64,000 nucleotides of DNA, taken from contig JAHLKC010000068.1 in the NCBI GenBank assembly GCA_025449115.1, forward strand, positions 140,394 to 204,393. The letters run 5' to 3'. Position numbers and translations under genes: made by a program. A model generated the notes under the pieces. It made no database searches. It saw only the letters and a program-made list of their open reading frames with translations, and had not been told where the DNA came from. This document shows positions 58,446-64,000 of the stretch, piece after piece. The DNA is from Chytridium lagenaria. Its lineage: Eukaryota; Chytridiomycota; Chytridiomycetes; Chytridiales; Chytridiaceae. Numbering within the stretch: position 1 is the stretch's first letter; every line of letters starts with the position of its first letter.

Positions 58446-61400
58446 ATGATCGGGGGAGACGTCTTCCCCGTCACAGACCCCGTCCTTAAGGACTCTGCAA
58501 ACGCAGTCATCACCACAGACCCCCGTGCAGACCCTACCATGGAGTCAACTATTCCCGTTCCCTCCGTCGAGAATTCCATTGAGAGCGAGAAAGCTGCTGA
58601 GCATTTGACCTTTGAAGAAACTGGCCCCATTACCTCCATGCCCGACAGAGCCATTGCTCTCACCACTCCCGTCGACAAGGGAAAGATCAAAAAGCCCAAT
58701 GAGTTCATCAAAGGAATCCCTAAGCTCTCCCGTCAGATTTTAAAAGAACGACCAGACGGTAAGACATTGGCATTCAACACTCTCGTCTTCAGCAAACAAA
58801 CTGCGGCCGGGTCAGGAAAGTATCCAGCCAAGAGGTTGCCTCTTCCCCTCCCGCCTGCCGCCAGCAGCAGGCACCACCAAACCCACACCCAGCATTCTCC
58901 CCACATCCACAAGAAGCGCAGGGCCCGCAAAGGTGGTGAAGGAGGTCAGGATGCACCCTACCAAGGAGGAGGCGAGGAAGAACTGGGCGAACAGGCAAGA
59001 GACGCCTCCAAAGGCCGACGAGCGCAAGAACGCTCTTTCCTCGTCATCAGCCGCAAACGCTTTGGAACTTCGACCCCACTTCAAGAACGCCTGGAACTAT
59101 AATGTTGCAGCACCCGTCAGAAAAGGACTTGGAGCACCCCAAGTCCGACCCAGAGCAGCACCGGTCGACCCCATCCTTGAAGAGAAAGTGGTTGGCGTTT
59201 GCGCTGGTACTTCGGCAGTTGAGAGGAAGGTTCAGAAGACGAGCGACATCGACCGAAAGGGTCGGGAGAAAATGCTTTGAAGAGAGTTGGTGCAGCCGCA
59301 CCTGTTAAAGAGACTATGGCCGCACATCACTCCAAGACTGTCCTGACCGCCAAGTCCGCTTCTATGCCGTCCACCAACCTCAAGCCAAACGTTCCCATGA
59401 GGCATCAAGCTGTCCCTCCGCCTGCTTCGTCGAAGGCTTCCCTTTCGAAACTTGCCGTACCTTCAAAGATCTTTGTTGCCGATAAGGTGATACGATCGAA
59501 GGAGGCGGCAGAGGAGGGAAAAGCGGTGAAAACGGAAGCTCCTAAGCATATTGTTACAGCTGAACCGGTAAGGAAGCCTCTTGCAACCTCTTCGCTCAAG
59601 GCCAGGTCTGCCCTCCAACCTGCATCAGTGGGGATCGCATCAACCAAGTCACATGTTCCTGTAGTCTCTCGAGGTTTCCGTCCTGCCGCTCCATCAAAGC
59701 TTGCTGATTTAAAGAAGGCTGTTACCGTCACCGAGACGGTGCTGGCTTCAAAGACGTCGGATGGAGAAAAATTCCAGAAGACGGACGTTGTTGTTAACGA
59801 CATTGGTCTTTCTCCAATTGAGATAGTCGACGGTTCTCAACAATCCAGTCCCCTCTCCTACGTCACAAGTGCCGGCGGCAATGAAGCTACTGAACCTGAG
59901 GAAGCCTCAAGCGAGGACTATCGTGCGGAGACAGAAAACGCTGAAGCGTTGAAGACTCCAGTGAAGGTGGAGACTGGGTTCAAGGGTTCTAATGTGGAAG
60001 TCAAGGTTATCACTCCGGAACAAAATTCTGAGGCCTCAAAAAGGCCTGACGAGTCGGCATCCTCTAGCGTTGTACCAGAGACCCAAGGGTCCACTACATC
60101 CCCAAGCTCCCACCTCGAGTGTGCGGTCACTACCACTGCTCGGCCTGAGATTTTTCAGAGCGATGCGGTTTTTGACGCTTCAAATACTGGCAGCGTCAGC
60201 ATTGCCATGGAAAAAGTCCGGCTTCTCCAACGGTGCGGTGATCCAGGTCACCCCAGCGATTCAGCTGGTGCCAAACAATGTCGTCTCCCTTAAGGTCACC
60301 GTTCCCGAAGTTACGGCTGATAACGCTGAGCCGGTCCTTCCTCAAGCTTCCAGCGCTGTCGTTGTTGAGTCTGCAAACTCTGAGGCTGAGGCTGAAGCTA
60401 AAAGTGAGGCGACGGTGGTCTCAGTGGGAATCAACGCGATAGAATCGCGCCATCCCCTGCACCAGCAAGGAATGCTTCCATCGATGACCTGGTTGTGAGT
60501 TTGAACGGCCTCAAGTACTCGAGTATGAAGAAAGCTCCACTCCGACTCAGGAGCTTGGGTTCTTGGGGATTTTGGAGGGTTGACTTCCGACAAAGAAAGA
60601 AAATTCCGAAATTGTCCCGATTTCAGGGTGAAGAACCCCCCTGCCATCAACAAAAGGAACAAGAGCACGTCAACATCAACATCCACCGCCAATAAAAAGG
60701 TTGGAGAAACGGTCACGACTGAAAATGTTGGCACGTCGACTCCTTGAAGACTGTGATTCGGCCGTCACTGCAAGTTTCCGTGGCTACTCAGATCAGCTTA
60801 CCAGCCACAGCTACCTCTGGAGCTCAGACCGCTGCACCACCATCCACGTCTGTGCAAACGGAGACAGTCACGTGCAACTCAACGGGCTGCCAGGTTTCCG
60901 CGTCCATCACGTCCATTGACTGTCAAACCGATTCGTTGACCTCACGCTCCGTTGAGATTCAGACCTCGCCCAAGTATTTCAAGAATGATCCCAGGATTCT
61001 TGTCAAGCTGAAGAGCTTGCAGGAGAATGAGACCAACCTGAAGAGTCAGATCCAGGCTCAGTCCCGTGAGTTGGAGAAGATTCAAATCGAGAATCAGCGT
61101 TTGGTCGCCGAGCTTGCCTCCGTCAATGAGATCAAGAAGGAAACAGAGCGCCTGATCGTCGACCTGTCTTCTGCGGAAAGCGGTCATCCAGTCCATGAAA
61201 GAGGAGAAGGCTCTTTATCTTAAGCATTCAAATGAGCTTGATGGTGTTCTATCCATGCTTTTGTCACAACAACATCAGGTAAGAGTTTTTTCTTAGTTTA
61301 ATTCTTCATACAGCGCTATTGTTTCGTTTGAACTAACCGTTCAAATCTATTATTTTTGGCTCAGTCTTCTATTAATGATGTCGGTATGGGCATCAGCAAC

Positions 61401-62868
61401 TGTGAGACCGTGGCCCTTGACGGTCTACCCTGTGCGCAAGACGGCAATCAGACATTAAGAGCTGGAAACGCGCAACAGCCAGACCTCATCCCTTTGACTC
61501 TTCTCACCAGTCGGTAAGTAATTCTATTTCGCCACCAGCTGTGATTTGAACTAATCTGTTTCATTTTGCAAAAGGCTCCTATTTTCCCAGGCGCTGTGAG
61601 GGGTGCAGGAAATCAAGACGTCGTGGGAGTCTCGGAGCCATCTTCTGGAATGGAAGGGATACTTGAGTCCCTTCCTGGTCTTTCGATCGTTCCTACTAGC
61701 GTGACTGAAGCTACAAAGAGCGTTCAAGACCCAGTTACTCCTCGGGCTAACTCTGCAATGGAGGGTGTTATCGAAATTCCTGCCTCGGTCGCCGTTGCCC
61801 CCAAGCCAAAGCTCGACGTTTCTAGTCACTATGTCACGCCGGCACTTTCGCCCAAGCAAGACACACCGATGGATAGACAGGCCGCTCAGGCTGCAGAGAG
61901 CCTCCAGGCATTCCCAGGTGCAGTGATGCAGTTCCCGCCTCCACCACCCTTCTGGTCTCCGGCTCCCTCCACACTCGACGCCAAGCTGGTGCCTTTGCCT
62001 GGGCAGTCTTGGGGTTCGTCGCCTCAGAACATCAGCGGTGACCACGGTGGTTCTCCAGCCCCTTTACTGGCTTCCTCTATTGCTCAGGCGGTTGCTCGGC
62101 GCGGTCCGAAGGTTCGCACGATGGGAGGAGAGCGTTCTGGCATGGTCTCTTGTGGAGTCTCTACGCCAGGGCAGTCATCGACATGGTCTCCGTGTGTAGA
62201 TGAAGAGGATGAGGTGGGCTTGGACCAAGAAGTTGCAGTTGCAGCACAAGACGACATCTCGCTTCGCGTCTTTGCTACTTGCAGAAGGAAAAAGCGGGCC
62301 ATTTCGACGCCAGCGGAAGTTCCTCGGCTGTGTTGGAGAGTTTTATCGTAAGTACCTATTTACTATTTGTTGTGTCGTAGAATCCTTAATTAATATCTCT
62401 CATATTGTTACCTATCTCCCTTCTTTAACCGCAGCCCACGCAAGGGAAATTAAATGGAATTGACCCCGCCTTCGTTAACTGCATGAACTCGCTTTCAAAC
62501 TTGAATGCAACAGAGTCCTTGCCCGGCCCTTCTCAAGACTTGGCGATGGCGTCCTTGACATGTTGCTGTCTGATCTTTCGCCATTGGATTACGCCCTGGC
62601 CTTGCCGTTTCCCGGGCAACACTCCGTTGATTCGAACCAGCATATTGCAACTTTGTCCTCCCAAGTCCCGCCCAATGATACGTTTGCTTCGCTCTCTGGC
62701 ACATCTTCGTACTGCGTGGTGCCGAATAGCACCAATACCTTATCTCTTGCTTTGCCGCCGCAGGGTTCTGCTGGGTTCGGAAATGTTGGCCAGGGATGCG
62801 GTGCTGGCGAGTTTGGACGTGCTGCTTTGGAGTGTGCGGGTGGGAGGACTTTTGGGGAGCTTAGGTGA
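58446..62868 (+). CDS. Unrecognised large protein, right-arm copy
   Basis: Same protein as the left-arm gene, in outward orientation. Starts MIGGDVFPVTDP at 58,446 (alternative Met 58,542) and stops at 62,868. Corresponding parts: KPNEFIKGIPKLSRQILKE, PTKEEARKNWANRQETPPK, a low-complexity Ala/Ser/Lys region (59,300-60,400), coiled coil with SLQENETNLKSQIQAQ (about 61,010-61,200), and the tail with NDTFASLSGTSSYCVVPNS (here in the correct frame). Introns near 61,280-61,365, 61,515-61,575 and 62,349-62,434. Frame breaks near 58,950, 59,275, 60,214, 60,760 and 61,180 sit at different places from those of the left copy. Where one copy breaks, the other is usually open, so the shared ancestral frame is intact. 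Confidence 0.72.
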
Positions 62869-64000
62869 AGGATGACCAGGAAGAATTTGGCCAGAACTTC
62901 TCTTTTTTTTTTTTTGACGTTAGGGCATCCTTTGTTTTTCCGTTGTTTAAGGGTTCATTCTATTTTTATTTTGATGATATTGGGAATTTGTAGTTTATTG
63001 ATTTTCTTTTGAAGGATTTGGTTGTGTCGGAATTCCCCTTCGTTATCCCCTGTCTATTGTGGGGTATTTTAGTCATATTTCTTTATTCTTTTGGTGGATG
63101 TTTGCTTCTAAGGAGGATTTTTTCAGGAGATTCTTTGGTGCCTTTGACTGGTGGTGTAACGTGGTCCTATTATTACTTATGGGTTTTCTCTCTTTGGCTT
63201 TAGGATGGTTGATTGTTTTTTAACTCTCTTCACACCTACCCAACTCACACCTACCCAATTCTTTTAACCCCTCTCTTACTTTCCCGAACTGGTATCTACG
63301 TCGCCGCTTATTGACACTCAACCCAAACTCACTATCCATCAATTTCTCCTAATCTTTCGCAAACCATCAAACTCGACAACCTCCATTTTACTCACCCAAA
63401 GAAAACCTTCTCCGCCGTTATCATCGACACCTCACACCACCCAACTATTGTTTGAGCGCCAACTGACCGTTTCGAAAGCTTATCACCAAACGACATGACG
63501 AGCTTTTCCACCGCGTCGTGCCCCTGTCTTGTCGTGTGTGCGGTTGTCGACACTTGTTTATGTACAAATCACACTCATACCTTTCTATCTCTCACTCCCT
63601 CTCTCTCTCTCTCCCTCTCTCTCCTTCTCTTGTTTTTCCTCCCTTGTTTTGTTTTGTTTTGTTTTGTTGTTTTTTTTATCTTCGTAAGCTTTTTGAAAAC
63701 TGTTTACTTTTCCGTGTCCGCCCTTGATTTGTGGCCATTTTATTTATTCCCGCCCTCTTGAACCATAGCGGTCTCATTCGTATTTATTCAGCACGACCTT
63801 TGTTCATGGCGTCTTTTCGGGCCCTCACATTATCTTGTTGATTTTTCGTGTATTTTACATACGTGTTTTTCTTGTGTATACCTATCCTTTCTTTGCCTCT
63901 GTTTTGATCCCGCCCAGAGGCCTCGTGCATTACGTTTATGCTTCCCTTTCTTATTGTTTATACTCTGTTTTCTTTGCCTCTGTTTGTTTTGAACCGCCCC
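62869..64000. other. 3' flank of the right-arm gene, within the arm
   Basis: Mirrors 35,882-36,940. Contains TC-rich and TTTTG microsatellites (about 63,590-63,672). An 88-residue open frame (63,495-63,761) exists in both arms, but its Ser/Leu/Phe-rich composition follows the microsatellite and I do not call it a gene. Confidence 0.55.

Larger units (their letters stand above)
58225..64000. repeat. Right arm of large inverted repeat
   Basis: Inverted partner of 35,882-41,580. Begins just 117 bases after the formin stop and runs to the window end, so its full length is unknown. It contains one local difference from the left arm: about 63,900-64,000 holds an extra diverged copy of the CTTTGCCTCTGTTTT block, a small tandem duplication. 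Confidence 0.93.

Noticed and set aside
63495..63761. 88-residue Ser/Leu/Phe-rich frame, also present in the left arm
   Set aside because: Its presence in both arms only reflects the duplication; the sequence is driven by TC and TTTTG microsatellites.
35882..64000. The inverted repeat as terminal repeats of one giant transposon or virus
   Set aside because: The arms hold an intron-bearing cellular-type gene, the spacer holds ordinary fungal genes, and no transposase, integrase, polymerase or capsid motif was seen.
1..64000. Calling frame-broken genes pseudogenes
   Set aside because: Breaks are single-base, mostly at homopolymers, and leave catalytic motifs intact on both sides; sequencing indels explain them better.

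Overview
This is nuclear DNA from a filamentous or zoosporic fungus. Gene content is fungal: a Pho80/Pcl-type cyclin, a Pho84-type phosphate permease, a Prm10/ThrE-type membrane protein and an Erg24-family sterol reductase. Genes are interrupted by short GT-AG introns of about 50-180 nt. A CRP-type two-LIM protein and a TIR-containing NLR-like receptor suggest an early-diverging lineage such as a chytrid; that placement is inference only. No rRNA, tRNA or CRISPR array was recognised.

Layout, left to right: partial PTPA (minus, 1-530); repeat-bearing gap; HMG-box protein (plus, 1.8-4.1 kb); U2 snRNP A' (minus, 5.9-7.1) head-to-head with an unrecognised protein (plus, 7.2-8.3); secreted protein (plus, 8.8-10.1); Pho80-like cyclin (plus, 10.6-11.9); Prm10/ThrE-like membrane protein (plus, 12.8-17.4); Pho84-like transporter (minus, 17.6-19.8) divergent from an ADCK2-like UbiB kinase (plus, 19.8-21.8); secreted S9-like alpha/beta hydrolase (minus, 22.1-26.2); ELO fatty-acid elongase (minus, 26.4-27.7); unrecognised gene (minus, 28.1-29.0); HEXXH metalloprotease (plus, 30.0-31.7); GEN1/YEN1-like nuclease (plus, 32.0-34.9).

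The right 28 kb is the striking part. A segment of at least 5.7 kb at 35,882-41,580 is repeated in inverted orientation at 58,225-64,000 (running off the window). Each arm carries one copy of the same unrecognised large protein, transcribed outward. The 16.6-kb spacer holds a TIR-NACHT-WD40 receptor (minus, 42.1-47.0), a two-LIM protein built of tiny exons (minus, 47.7-48.8), an M14 carboxypeptidase (plus, 49.2-51.1), an Erg24-family reductase (plus, 51.3-52.8) and a formin without a visible poly-proline FH1 (plus, 53.2-58.1).

Most genes contain one or more single-base frame breaks, and most that I examined are mended by lengthening a short homopolymer by one base. The two arms also differ from each other in homopolymer lengths. 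I read this as sequencing or assembly indels, not gene decay, so no gene is called a pseudogene. Gene spans are firmer than exact exon joins. The genes look like ordinary housekeeping and secretory genes rather than one pathway; the NLR-like receptor inside the inverted repeat is the main candidate for something new.
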